A stretch of DNA of 64,000 nucleotides from Streptomyces atratus (GTDB taxonomy: Bacteria; Actinomycetota; Actinomycetes; Streptomycetales; Streptomycetaceae). Shown piece after piece: positions 34,491 to 45,074 of this stretch; the first letter of the stretch is position 1, and the number at the start of each line of letters is the position of its first letter. The position numbers were made by a program, and so were the translations under genes. The stretch is from NCBI RefSeq assembly GCF_900119365.1, contig NZ_FPJO01000008.1, positions 124,001 through 188,000 on the forward strand, written 5' to 3'. The notes beneath the pieces are model-generated. The model was given only the letters and a program-made list of their open reading frames with translations. It ran no database searches and was not told the origin of the DNA.

Positions 34491-34633
34491 GGGCCGCCGA
34501 AGGGTCCGACGCGGAACTGACGGTCACCGAGATGCTTCCCGACCGGGAACACCCCTGGCTGCCGGACGACGACGGCGACCGGTACACAGGCGAGTTCGGG
34601 CCTGTGGCTGTCGAACGAGCGACGGCACCCTGA
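34491..34633 (+). pseudogene. C-terminal remnant of an unidentified plus-strand gene
   Basis: The plus strand encodes a plausible protein tail (LTVTEMLPDREHPWLPDDDG, GEFGPVAVERATAP, stop at 34631-34633) that begins abruptly where the DUF6119 fragment ends. No start codon or domain is visible. It is probably the end of a gene whose front was replaced by the DUF6119 fragment. This is a low-confidence call. Confidence 0.35.
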
Positions 34634-34726
34634 TCGGTAGACTCTGGCGGGCCTGACGTCTCCTGTCCTGTGCTTCGGCCGGGAGGTGCTCCGAGCCTGT
34701 GCCGCGTCCGTGGAGGAATGATCTCG

Positions 34727-37822
<3,096 letters not shown>

Positions 37823-38024
37823 CGAGGGACACCTCCGACCGGCGAGGACAGTAGGCGGCCTGCACCCCGCCCCACGCTGCGGTCGGGGGTATGCGAAGAG
37901 CACGGTCGGCGGGCGCGGGGTGCGTGTGACCGGAATGCGCGCCCCTCGCCTCACCGAACGCTTCGCACATTGCCTTCGCAAGCCCCGCTCGGGCGCAAGG
38001 TCCCAGAGAAGTCCCACAGGCGTC

Positions 38025-38072
38025 GCCGCCCCCTTCCGAACCAGCGTTCCACCTGGTCGGGAAGGGGGCGGC
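38025..38072 (-). terminator. Hairpin terminator of the HTH-MurA gene
   Basis: A 13-base perfect stem (38025-38037 with 38060-38072), extended inward by ACCAG/CTGGT, lies 12 bases beyond the minus-strand stop. The remaining 37823-38024, between this hairpin and the synthetase stop, contains nothing I recognise. Confidence 0.8.
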
Positions 38073-38084
38073 AGCCTTTGTCGA

Positions 38085-39614
38085 TCAAATATCCCGGAAG
38101 ATCTCGATCTGCGCGCCCACGGAGTTGAGGCGCTCCGCGAGCTCCTCGTAACCGCGGTTGATCACATACACGTTGCGCAGTACGGACGTGCCCTCCGCCG
38201 CCATCATGGCGAGCAGCACCACCACGGCGGGGCGCAGTGCGGGCGGGCACATCATCTCGGCGGCGCGCCACCGGGTCGGGCCTTCGACCAGTACCCGGTG
38301 CGGGTCCAGGAGTTGGAGCCTGCCGCCGAGGCGGTTCAGGTCGGTGAGGTAGATGGCCCGGTTGTCGTAGACCCAGTCGTGGATGAGGGTCTTGCCGTGG
38401 GCCGAGGCGGCGATCGCCGCGAAGAAGGGCACATTGTCGATGTTGAGCCCGGGGAACGGCATGGGGTGGATCTTGTCGATCGGCGCCTCCAGTTTGGAGG
38501 GCCGGACGGTGAGGTCGACCAGTCGGGTACGGCCGTTGTCGGCGGTGTACTCCGTCGTACGGTCGCAGTCGACGCCCATCTCCTCAAGGACCGCGAGTTC
38601 GATCTCCAGGAACTCGATCGGCACCCGGCGTATCGTCAGTTCGGACTCCGTCACCACAGCGGCGGCGAGGAGGCTCATCGCCTCGACCGGGTCCTCGGAC
38701 GGGGAGTAGTCGACGTCCACGTCGATGTGCGGAACTCCGTGCACGGTCAGTGTGGTCGTGCCGATGCCGTCCACGCGTATACCGAGCGCCTCCAGGAAGA
38801 AGCAGAGGTCCTGGACCATGTAGTTGGAGGACGCGTTGCGGATGACGGTGGTGCCGTCGTGACGGGCGGCGGCCAGCAGCGCGTTCTCGGTCACGGTGTC
38901 GCCGCGCTCGGTCAGCACTATGGGGCGGCCGGGGGTGACCGAGTGGTCGACCTGGGCGTGGTAGATCCCCTCGGTCGCGGCGATCTCCAGACCGAAGCGG
39001 CGCAGCGCGATCATGTGCGGCTCGATGGTCCGCGTACCGAGGTCGCAGCCGCCCGCGTACGGAAGCTTGAACCGGTCCATGCGGTGCAGCAGCGGGCCGA
39101 GGAACATGATGATGGAGCGGGTCCGGCGCGCGGCGTCCGCGTCGATGGCGTCCATGTCCAGCCGGGCGGGCGGGACGATCTCCAGATCGGTTCCCTCGTT
39201 GATCCACCGGGTGCGCACGCCGATGGAGTTCAGCACCTCCAGGAGACGGTAGACCTCCTCGATCCGGGCCACCCGGCGCAGCACCGTACGGCCCTTGTTG
39301 AGCAGCGAGGCGCAGAGCAGTGCCACGCACGCGTTCTTGCTCGTCTTGACGTCGATGGAGCCCGAGAGCCGACGGCCGCCGACCACCCGCAGGTGCATGG
39401 GCCCGGCGTAGCCGAGCGACACGATCTCGCTGTCGAGTGCCTCACCGATGCGCGCGATCATCTCAAGGCTGATGTTTTGATTGCCGCGCTCGATGCGGTT
39501 CACGGCGCTCTGACTGGTGGCGAGCGCCTCGGCGAGTTGACTCTGTGTCCAGCCCCGATGCTGACGGGCGTCACGGATGAGCTTGCCGATGCGTACGAGG
39601 TAATCGTCTGACAT
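38085..39614 (-). CDS. murA2: MurA-type UDP-GlcNAc enolpyruvyltransferase with N-terminal XRE domain
   Basis: A 509-residue fusion. Residues 1-70 are an XRE helix-turn-helix (IRDARQHRGWTQSQLAEALA, SQSAVNRIERGNQNIS). From 73 on it is an EPT-fold enolpyruvyltransferase with the conserved Lys93-Asn94 (TSKNA) and the catalytic Cys190 in AGGCDLGTR, so the enzyme should be active and fosfomycin-sensitive. MurA catalyses the first committed step of peptidoglycan synthesis. HTH-fused MurA paralogues are known in Streptomyces beside the canonical one. A palindrome 12 bases upstream of the start suggests autoregulation. Confidence 0.93.
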   Translation of the reverse strand: MSDDYLVRIGKLIRDARQHRGWTQSQLAEALATSQSAVNRIERGNQNISLEMIARIGEALDSEIVSLGYAGPMHLRVVGGRRLSGSIDVKTSKNACVALLCASLLNKGRTVLRRVARIEEVYRLLEVLNSIGVRTRWINEGTDLEIVPPARLDMDAIDADAARRTRSIIMFLGPLLHRMDRFKLPYAGGCDLGTRTIEPHMIALRRFGLEIAATEGIYHAQVDHSVTPGRPIVLTERGDTVTENALLAAARHDGTTVIRNASSNYMVQDLCFFLEALGIRVDGIGTTTLTVHGVPHIDVDVDYSPSEDPVEAMSLLAAAVVTESELTIRRVPIEFLEIELAVLEEMGVDCDRTTEYTADNGRTRLVDLTVRPSKLEAPIDKIHPMPFPGLNIDNVPFFAAIAASAHGKTLIHDWVYDNRAIYLTDLNRLGGRLQLLDPHRVLVEGPTRWRAAEMMCPPALRPAVVVLLAMMAAEGTSVLRNVYVINRGYEELAERLNSVGAQIEIFRDI

Positions 39615-39625
39615 GTCGAAAGGCT

Positions 39626-39641
39626 ATCTCAGATATGAGAT
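39626..39641. promoter_or_regulatory. Palindrome upstream of HTH-MurA, candidate auto-operator
   Basis: ATCTCA-GATA-TGAGAT (39626-39641) has perfect 6-base arms and lies 12-27 bases before the ATG at 39614. XRE repressors bind short palindromes of this size. The surrounding 39642-39859 contains no gene I can support. Confidence 0.5.
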
Positions 39642-39859
39642 GAGACCTGCGCCGGGGTGTGGTGTTCGGGTGACGCTCGCGCGTGTCGGCGCGGAAGTTG
39701 CAGGCCGGGTCCGATGAAATGAGCGGGTCCGGTGTGCGCCGTGCGTTCCATGGTCCACCCGGATCGCCGCGACCGCGCGCGGTGTGCGTCCGTACGGGGA
39801 CGGGAGGGGCGGGAGAGGGCTGGAGAGGGGTGACGACGGCGCCCTTCGGGAGGCCGCTC

Positions 39860-40108
39860 TCAAAGGGCGAGCGCGTAGTCCACGTCACCCGACTCGACGA
39901 CGATGACGGAGCCGGGCTCCGCGCGATGGATGGCCGCGTGCAGCATGAGGTTGTCGCCCGGAGGGCACCGCACGGTGAACGCCGGGCCGGCGACCCGCGG
40001 GACCGAGGGCCACAGTGGCCGGATGCCGATGTCCATGACCTGCCCGCGCCCCAGGAGATCGGCGAGGGTGGTCGGGGAGATGCCCTTGAACCCGCTGGTT
40101 TCGTTCAT
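39860..40108 (-). pseudogene. Truncated RraA/HMG-aldolase family protein
   Basis: 82 residues starting MNETSGFKGISPTTLADLLG. LLGRGQVMDIGIRPL, VAGPAFTVRCPPGDNLML and EPGSVIVVESGDVDYALA are the N-terminal half of an RraA-like (4-hydroxy-4-methyl-2-oxoglutarate aldolase) protein, normally about 210-230 residues. Immediately after DYALA, where the family continues with a Gly-Gly-Asn loop, it ends in Leu-stop. The missing half, which carries the metal-binding and catalytic Arg/Asp, is not found downstream in any frame. It is therefore a deletion remnant. Confidence 0.75.
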
Positions 40109-40134
40109 GTTCCTCCGTCGTCCGGGCCCGCATG

Positions 40135-40632
40135 TCAGGTGTCGTACTCGCCGTCCCAGGGGGCGTAGAAGCCGAGGCCGTCGGGGTGGAGCTCGGCCCA
40201 TTCGTCCTCGTCGTTCTCGTCCTCGCCGCCGTCGTGGCGTTCGATGACCAGCCCGAACAGCACGTCGTCGAACCTCACTTGGAAGGGCCGGATCGCGATG
40301 TCCCCGTACTCGCGCCCGGGAAGACCGTCGAGCAGCGCCGCCATCCGCGACTCTGCCCGCGCCATGACGGAGTCCTCGCCATGCGGGCGTTGCCACTGCT
40401 CGGCCCATGTGCCCGCGCGCTCGATCTCCGAGTCGATGTGGCGGCCTTCGTGGTCGAACCGGTGGAGGACGGTGTAGAGGCGCTTGTGCTCCTCCCAGCC
40501 GTCGCCGAGCGTGAACCCGTCCGGGAAGGCGTAGGTGATCGAGGCCAGGAACTGTCCGCCCGTGTACCGACCGATGGTGTCGGTCCGGTAGTCCGGCTCG
40601 TGGGCGATGGGGATGATCGCGGGGACTGCCAT
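40135..40632 (-). CDS. Hypothetical protein (conserved in Streptomyces)
   Basis: A 165-residue acidic protein with no recognised domain. It begins MAVPAIIPIAHEPDYRTDTIG, continues with aromatic-rich beta segments (GGQFLASITYAFPDGF), and ends in an acidic stretch (GGEDENDEDEW) followed by LHPDGLGFYAPWDGEYDT. In-frame ATGs at 40644 and 40662 are alternatives, but the conserved part begins at 40632. Function unknown. Confidence 0.7.
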   Translation of the reverse strand: MAVPAIIPIAHEPDYRTDTIGRYTGGQFLASITYAFPDGFTLGDGWEEHKRLYTVLHRFDHEGRHIDSEIERAGTWAEQWQRPHGEDSVMARAESRMAALLDGLPGREYGDIAIRPFQVRFDDVLFGLVIERHDGGEDENDEDEWAELHPDGLGFYAPWDGEYDT

Positions 40633-40674
40633 GGGCGAAACCATAGACAGGGCAACGGACATGAGGGCACCAGG

Positions 40675-40712
40675 GGCGGCGGATCCGGCAGTGCCGGGCC
40701 GGATCCGCCGCC
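40675..40712 (-). terminator. 15-bp perfect hairpin
   Basis: GGCGGCGGATCCGGC (40675-40689) and its exact complement (40698-40712) enclose an 8-base loop. It sits 16 bases after the stop of the minus-strand acetyltransferase gene, so it probably terminates it. Confidence 0.8.
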
Positions 40713-40727
40713 GGGCTCTGGAAGGTT

Positions 40728-41336
40728 CTAGGCGTCGGCCGGACGGCGCGGCTCACGCCACATGGCCCACAGCGTCGGCCCGTTCTCCGGCGGCTGCACC
40801 TCTTCGCGCACGGTGAAGCCGAAGTGTTCGTAGAAGGGGAGGTTGGCCGCCTTGGAGGATTCCAGATAGGCGGGCAGGCCCGCCGCATCGGCCTTGGCCA
40901 GCCCCGAGCGCAGCAGGGCGGCGCCCTGACCCTGGCCCTGGGCGGCGGGGTCGGCGCCGATCAACGCCAGGTACCAGTGCGGTTCCTCGGGCGTGTGCTC
41001 GGCGGCCGTCTCGACGGTGTTCTTGAACAGCCCGGCCCGGTCGCCGAGAATGTTCAGCAGCTCCTGGATGGTCTCCGCGTCGGGCACGGCCTTGGCCTGA
41101 GCCTCCGGCGGGACCCAGAAGGCCGCCGCGGAGTCGGTGCGTTCGCACACGCTGCTGTGGACGTACTGCCGGGTGAAGATCGTGGTGAAGTAACTGACCA
41201 GCGAAGCCTGGCGCGAGGAGTCGTCGGGGAAGAACGAGCGCATCATCGGGTCGTCGTCGAAGGCGAGGGCCAGGGAGCGGCTGATCTGCGCGGCGTCGTC
41301 GACCGTTGCCGTTTTCGGCGTATTCGTTATCGGCAT
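40728..41336 (-). CDS. GNAT-family N-acetyltransferase
   Basis: A 202-residue GNAT protein. ALAFDDDPMMRSFFPDDSSR is the substrate-side N-terminus common in the Streptomyces acetyltransferases of this subfamily. WYLALIGADPAAQGQGQGAAL carries the acetyl-CoA loop (QGQGQG). LESSKAANLPFYEHFGFTV is the C-terminal beta6-beta7. The substrate is unknown. It lies at the edge of the accessory stretch, with a terminator hairpin after it. Confidence 0.9.
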   Translation of the reverse strand: MPITNTPKTATVDDAAQISRSLALAFDDDPMMRSFFPDDSSRQASLVSYFTTIFTRQYVHSSVCERTDSAAAFWVPPEAQAKAVPDAETIQELLNILGDRAGLFKNTVETAAEHTPEEPHWYLALIGADPAAQGQGQGAALLRSGLAKADAAGLPAYLESSKAANLPFYEHFGFTVREEVQPPENGPTLWAMWREPRRPADA

Positions 41337-41427
41337 ACGGACATTCTGTATCCGGTGATCTTGGACGGTGGGGCGGGGTGGTGGTCCTGAGAGGGAAGCT
41401 GATGGTGGCGCGGACGCGCGAGGTGTA

Positions 41428-41583
41428 CTACTTCGACCACGTGAAGGACTTCGGGCTCAGCTGCTTCGCCGGCACGCGCCAGGTGGACCAGGATCGGCAC
41501 CGTCAGGATCGACCCACCGCCGCCGAGGATGCCGAGGCCGACGCCGATGAGCAGGGAGACGGCGACGACAAGGGCGGTCAGGA
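41428..41583 (-). pseudogene. Remnant of a TauE/SafE sulfite exporter
   Basis: LTALVVAVSLLIGVGLGILG, GGGSILTVPILVHLA is the first transmembrane hairpin of TauE/SafE transporters. Right after HLA a frameshift is apparent: the family's VPAKQ continues in another frame and stops at 41428-41430. The expected start codon is replaced by CTG, overlapping the rhodanese stop. Only about 50 of roughly 250 residues remain. In intact loci of this kind TauE is cotranscribed with rhodanese and persulfide dioxygenase genes. Confidence 0.75.
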
Positions 41584-42162
41584 GGTGCTCCTCAGCTCCG
41601 CGATCACCGTGCGGATGTCGGGGCGCGGCCCGCGGTTGTACGGCAGTTTGGACAGCAGGACACCCATGGTGCAGGAGTTGCTGAGGGCCGCGTAGGTCAG
41701 GCCGGCGCCGATCGCGGTGCCGACCAGGTGGACGCCGGGCACGAACACACCGATGAGGCCGGTGGTCAGGACGATCGATCCGGCCACGAGCCGGACCTGG
41801 CGCTCCATGTCCCACCGCTCGGGGCCCCGGTCGACAGGTGCGCCGGCCGTCTCCCAGGCGACGATGCCGCCTTCCAGGACGCGGAGGTTGGGCAGGCCGG
41901 CGTCGGCCAGGGCCTTCCCGGCCAGGGCGGCGCGGGCCCCGGAGCGGCAGACGAGCACGACGTCCTCGTCGAGGTGGGCCAGGAGCTCGGACCGGTGCTC
42001 GCGCAGGGTGTGCAGGGGCACGTTGTACGAGCCGGGGATGTGTGCCGTACGGAACTCGCCGGGGGTGCGCACGTCGAGCAGGCGCGGCGCCCGTCCTTCC
42101 TGGACGAGGCGGTGCAGAACGGTGGAGGTGAGGGAGGAGGCGGGTGCGGGGGTGGTGCTCAT
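41578..42162 (-). CDS. Rhodanese-domain protein with C-terminal DUF2892 membrane anchor
   Basis: A 194-residue YgaP-like protein. The N-terminal rhodanese domain has LLDVRTPGEFRTAHIPGSYN and the active-site loop VCRSGARA (Cys persulfide carrier). From about residue 130 two transmembrane helices form a DUF2892 anchor (VAGSIVLTTGLIGVFVPG and VGTAIGAGLTYAALSNSC). It moves sulfane sulfur at the membrane. The gene starts 22 bases from a perfect ATACCC-N4-GGGTAT palindrome, so it is probably repressed by a CsoR/CstR-type regulator. It overlaps the broken TauE gene. Confidence 0.93.
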   Translation of the reverse strand: MSTTPAPASSLTSTVLHRLVQEGRAPRLLDVRTPGEFRTAHIPGSYNVPLHTLREHRSELLAHLDEDVVLVCRSGARAALAGKALADAGLPNLRVLEGGIVAWETAGAPVDRGPERWDMERQVRLVAGSIVLTTGLIGVFVPGVHLVGTAIGAGLTYAALSNSCTMGVLLSKLPYNRGPRPDIRTVIAELRSTS

Positions 42163-42183
42163 GGGGAGGTCCGTTCAGATCGA

Positions 42184-42211
42184 CCACAGATACCCCAAGG
42201 GGTATCTGTGG
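42184..42211. promoter_or_regulatory. CsoR/CstR-type operator at the rhodanese gene
   Basis: Two perfect 13-base arms (42184-42196 and 42199-42211) flank AA. The core ATACCC-CAAG-GGGTAT (42190-42205) is the same element found three more times at 43913, 43970 and 44028. It matches the G-tract/C-tract palindromes bound by CsoR-family regulators. Confidence 0.8.
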
Positions 42212-42275
42212 AGTTGTGAGGGGCCCTGGCTGCCGTCGGGGCCCCGGGGGTGAGTGAGGGGTGGGGCTGGGGCGG

Positions 42276-43682
42276 TCAGGCGCCGACGATCTCGACGGCT
42301 TCGGTCGACTCCGGTGACAGCGCCCAGGCGGCGTATCCGCCGAGGATGTCGGAGACGTCCTGGAATCCGCGGTGGCGCAGCAGGCTCGCTGCGATCGAGG
42401 AGCGGTGGCCGCCGGCGCAGTGCAGGACCAGGGGCCGGTCGGCGGGCAGCTCGTCGGAGCGCTGCGGCAGCTCGCTGAGCGGGATGTGCAGGGCCGACTC
42501 GATGAAGCCGTTCGCCTCGCGTTCGCCGCAGGTGCGGACGTCCACGACGAGGGGAGGGGTGCCGCCGGTGAGGGCGGTGCGCAGGTGCGCGGCGGTCAGA
42601 CGGCTGGCGGGGGTGACCTCGTCGGCCAGCGTTTCCAGTGCGTCGTCGGGGTTGCGCAGGTAACCGACAGCGTGATCGAAACCGATCCGGGCGAGACGGG
42701 TGACGACTTCCTCCTCCCGGTTCTGCGGCGCCATGACGACCAGCTCGTCGGCCGGGTCGAGGACGGTGCCCGCCTGTTCGGCGAAACGCCCGTCCGCGGG
42801 TACGTTCACCGCGCCGCGCAGGTGTCCGGCGGCGAACTCCTGCGGGTCGCGGGCGTCCACGACGACAGCTCCCGCGTCACGCAGCTCGGTGAACTCGGCC
42901 GGCGTCAGCGGCCGAGGGGCCGCCGAGGCGTCGTACCTGGCGCGGTCCTTGCGGTTCAGTTCGGCGTCGTAGGCGAAGTAGCCGGGCGCCGCGGACTGGC
43001 CGGCGGTGACGAGCGCGACGAACTCCTCGCGTCCCATCGGAGCGCAGGCGTAGTTGGTGGCGCGCTGCTCGCCGATGGTCGACTGCTTCTCGGTCGAGAG
43101 GTTCTTGCCGCAGGCGGAGCCGGCACCGTGCGCGGGGAAGACCCGCACCTCGTCGGCAAGGCCCATCAGCTTGTTCTGGACGCTGTCGTGGAGCATCGCG
43201 CCGAGCTCCTCGGCGGTGACGCCGATGGACGCGAGCAGGTCGGGGCGTCCGACATCGCCGATGAACAGCGCGTCGCCGGTGAGGACGCCGTACGGGACGG
43301 AGTCGTCGGCGTGCTCGTACACGAGGACGCTGATGGACTCGGGGGTGTGCCCGGGCGTCTCCATGATCTCCAGGGTGACGTCACCGAGGGAGATCCGCTC
43401 GCCCTCGGCGAGCGTGCGGACCGGGTACTCGGTCTCGGCCCGCCGGCCGTAAGCGATCCAGGCGCCGGTCTCGTCCGCCATCTCCAGGTGGCCGGCGACG
43501 AAGTCCGCATGGAAGTGCGTGTTGATCACGCCGACCACCGTGAAGCCGTGCGCGGCGGCGTCGGCCAGGTACTCGGAGACGTCCCTGCGCGGGTCGACGA
43601 CCACCGCCTGGCCCGTGCGCTCGTCGGCAATCATGTACGACGCCTGGGAGAGGCAGTCGAGGTAGTACTGGTTGAAGAACAC
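42276..43682 (-). CDS. MBL-fold persulfide dioxygenase fused to two rhodanese domains
   Basis: A 468-residue fusion. Residues 1-250 are a glyoxalase-II-like MBL domain with THFHADFVAGH, PGHTPESIS, TGDALFIGDVGRPD and the conserved FPAHGAGSACGK, the layout of ETHE1/CstB persulfide dioxygenases. Two rhodanese modules follow. The first (VVVDARDPQEFAAGHLRGAV) has lost its cysteine (MAPQNREE at the loop); the second ends with the intact loop LHCAGGHRS. It would oxidise protein or thiol persulfides to sulfite/thiosulfate. GTG 43682 with GAAGGG upstream was chosen. Confidence 0.92.
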   Translation of the reverse strand: MFFNQYYLDCLSQASYMIADERTGQAVVVDPRRDVSEYLADAAAHGFTVVGVINTHFHADFVAGHLEMADETGAWIAYGRRAETEYPVRTLAEGERISLGDVTLEIMETPGHTPESISVLVYEHADDSVPYGVLTGDALFIGDVGRPDLLASIGVTAEELGAMLHDSVQNKLMGLADEVRVFPAHGAGSACGKNLSTEKQSTIGEQRATNYACAPMGREEFVALVTAGQSAAPGYFAYDAELNRKDRARYDASAAPRPLTPAEFTELRDAGAVVVDARDPQEFAAGHLRGAVNVPADGRFAEQAGTVLDPADELVVMAPQNREEEVVTRLARIGFDHAVGYLRNPDDALETLADEVTPASRLTAAHLRTALTGGTPPLVVDVRTCGEREANGFIESALHIPLSELPQRSDELPADRPLVLHCAGGHRSSIAASLLRHRGFQDVSDILGGYAAWALSPESTEAVEIVGA

Positions 43683-43912
43683 GGCAATCCCTTCATTGAG
43701 GAGTGCGCACCCCGAGGTGGGTGCGAGGGTGTTGGGCCGCTGGGCTGTTGCACGCCCGGCGTGACGGGACCCGTCCTGGGCCAGGGTGTTCAGGCGGCGT
43801 GCACGTCGGAGCCGCGCACGAGCGGACGACCGGTGCGGACCCAGCCCGCGTGCCGCCCGCGACGAAGGCGGCGTCCAGACCTGTTTCACGCATCGGGGTA
43901 TATCCCTTCTCG

Positions 43913-44043
43913 ATACCCCCTCGGGTATTTACGCACTTGACCGTAAGTCGACTCCCGCGGGGAAGTCAAATACCCCTATGGGTATCCAGAGTCACAGTGG
44001 AGTGCACACCTCGATGCTCGCCTGTGGATACCCGCAGGGGTAT
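43913..44043. promoter_or_regulatory. Three CsoR/CstR-type operators in the divergent region
   Basis: ATACCC-N4-GGGTAT occurs at 43913-43928 (N4 CCTC), 43970-43985 (CTAT) and 44028-44043 (GCAG), spaced 57 and 58 bases centre to centre. They lie between the MBL-rhodanese gene and the MFS remnant. The rest of this 540-base spacer (43683-43912 and 44044-44221) has no gene I can support. Confidence 0.8.
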
Positions 44044-44221
44044 TTTGAACTGCAGGTCTGTGCCTCCCGGCAGAACAAGACCACGTGGGATGCCGCACTG
44101 GAGCGGCGCGTGGCGGCTTGGCCGAGGTGCGTCCAGCGGGTCCGCCCGCCCACGGAGCCGGGCCCTCTGCCCGGCGCCCGCGTTTCTGCCTCTGCTCGCC
44201 ACGCAACGGAGGACTCCGCTC

Positions 44222-44743
44222 GTGAACACCACGCTCGCAGCCACCACGCCGACCGACGCCTCCGGGCGTCCGGTCCGCCTCGGCCTGCGGGAGAACTGGC
44301 CTCAGTTCTCCCTGCTCGTCGTCGTCAACGTCGCCGTAGGCGGCCTGGTGGGCCTGGAGCGAACCACCGTTCCGCTCATCGGCACCGACACCTTCGGCCT
44401 GACCAGCGACCTGGCCGTCTTCTCCTTCATCATTGCCTTCGGCCTCGCCAAAGCGATGACCAACCTGGCTGCCGGAGCCCTGACAGCCGGATTCCGCCGC
44501 AAACAGCTGCTCGTCGCCGGCTGGCTGATCGGCATCCCCGTACCCTTCGCCCTCGCCTGGGCGCCGTCCTGGGGCTGGATCGTCGCCGCGAATGTGCTGC
44601 TCGGCCTCAATCGGGGCCTGACCTGGTTGATGACGGTCAACATGAAGATCGACCTCGTCGGCCCCTCGCGTCGAGGCCTGGCCACCGGCCTGAACGAGGC
44701 TGCGGGCTACACCGCCGTCGGCGTCACCGCCCGGCATCGGTGA
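44222..44743 (+). pseudogene. Truncated MFS transporter (N-terminal part)
   Basis: 173 residues corresponding to the first five or so transmembrane helices of a major-facilitator protein. ENWPQFSLLVVVNVAVGGLV, the motif-A-like NLAAGALTAGFRRKQLLVAG, and NRGLTWLMTVNMKIDLVG, GLATGLNEAAGYTAVGVTA are seen, then ARHR and stop. A complete MFS is about 400 residues, and no continuation is found after 44743. GTG 44222 follows GGAGG. It sits beside the CsoR-type operators, so the intact ancestor was likely part of the sulfur-stress regulon. Confidence 0.8.
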
Positions 44744-44879
44744 GAGCCGCCGCTGAAGATGAGACTTGACATGCCCTCTGACCTGGCGACTGTTGATTTG
44801 ATGAACATCTAATCGAGGCCATTCTGGGGCATGGGAAATGAGAGTGGAGCTGACCAGGGGGTTCTCGCTGCGTGTGAGC

Positions 44880-44975
44880 TCAGATCGCCATCACGCCGAC
44901 GCTGTTGTCGTGGACGATGGCCTGCCACTCCAGCACCGGGCAGGCAGCGACCAGCAACGTGTCCAGCCCGTCCAC
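44880..44975 (-). CDS. Possible 31-residue small protein
   Basis: A short minus-strand frame starts at GTG 44975 with a good ribosome-binding site (GAAGGGAG, five bases before) directly after an in-frame stop. It encodes VDGLDTLLVAACPVLEWQAI plus eleven more residues. It lies between the MFS terminator and the truncated MFS. No family is recognised; it could be a small peptide or chance. The rest of 44744-45031 shows nothing else. Confidence 0.3.
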   Translation of the reverse strand: MDGLDTLLVAACPVLEWQAIVHDNSVGVMAI

Positions 44976-45031
44976 GCCACTCCCTTCCGGCTACGTTTCC
45001 GCACCGGCTCCATTCGAGGGGCCATTTTCGA

Positions 45032-45055
45032 CGCCCCCGCCATCGGGCAGGGGCG
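45032..45055 (-). terminator. Hairpin after the MFS gene
   Basis: CGCCCCCGCC (45032-45041) pairs with GGCAGGGGCG (45046-45055), one wobble, ATCG loop. It lies 20 bases beyond the minus-strand MFS stop. Confidence 0.65.
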
Positions 45056-45074
45056 TTGCTCGAGATGGTCTGTT

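Noticed and set aside
34634..34726. T-box riboswitch upstream of glycyl-tRNA synthetase
   Set aside because: The space between the remnant stop and the start is under 100 bases, with no T-box sequence and no terminator/antiterminator pair.
43693..43893. A 66-codon minus-strand ORF upstream of the MBL-rhodanese gene
   Set aside because: No ribosome-binding site or recognisable domain; Pro/Arg-rich composition is typical of GC-driven frames.
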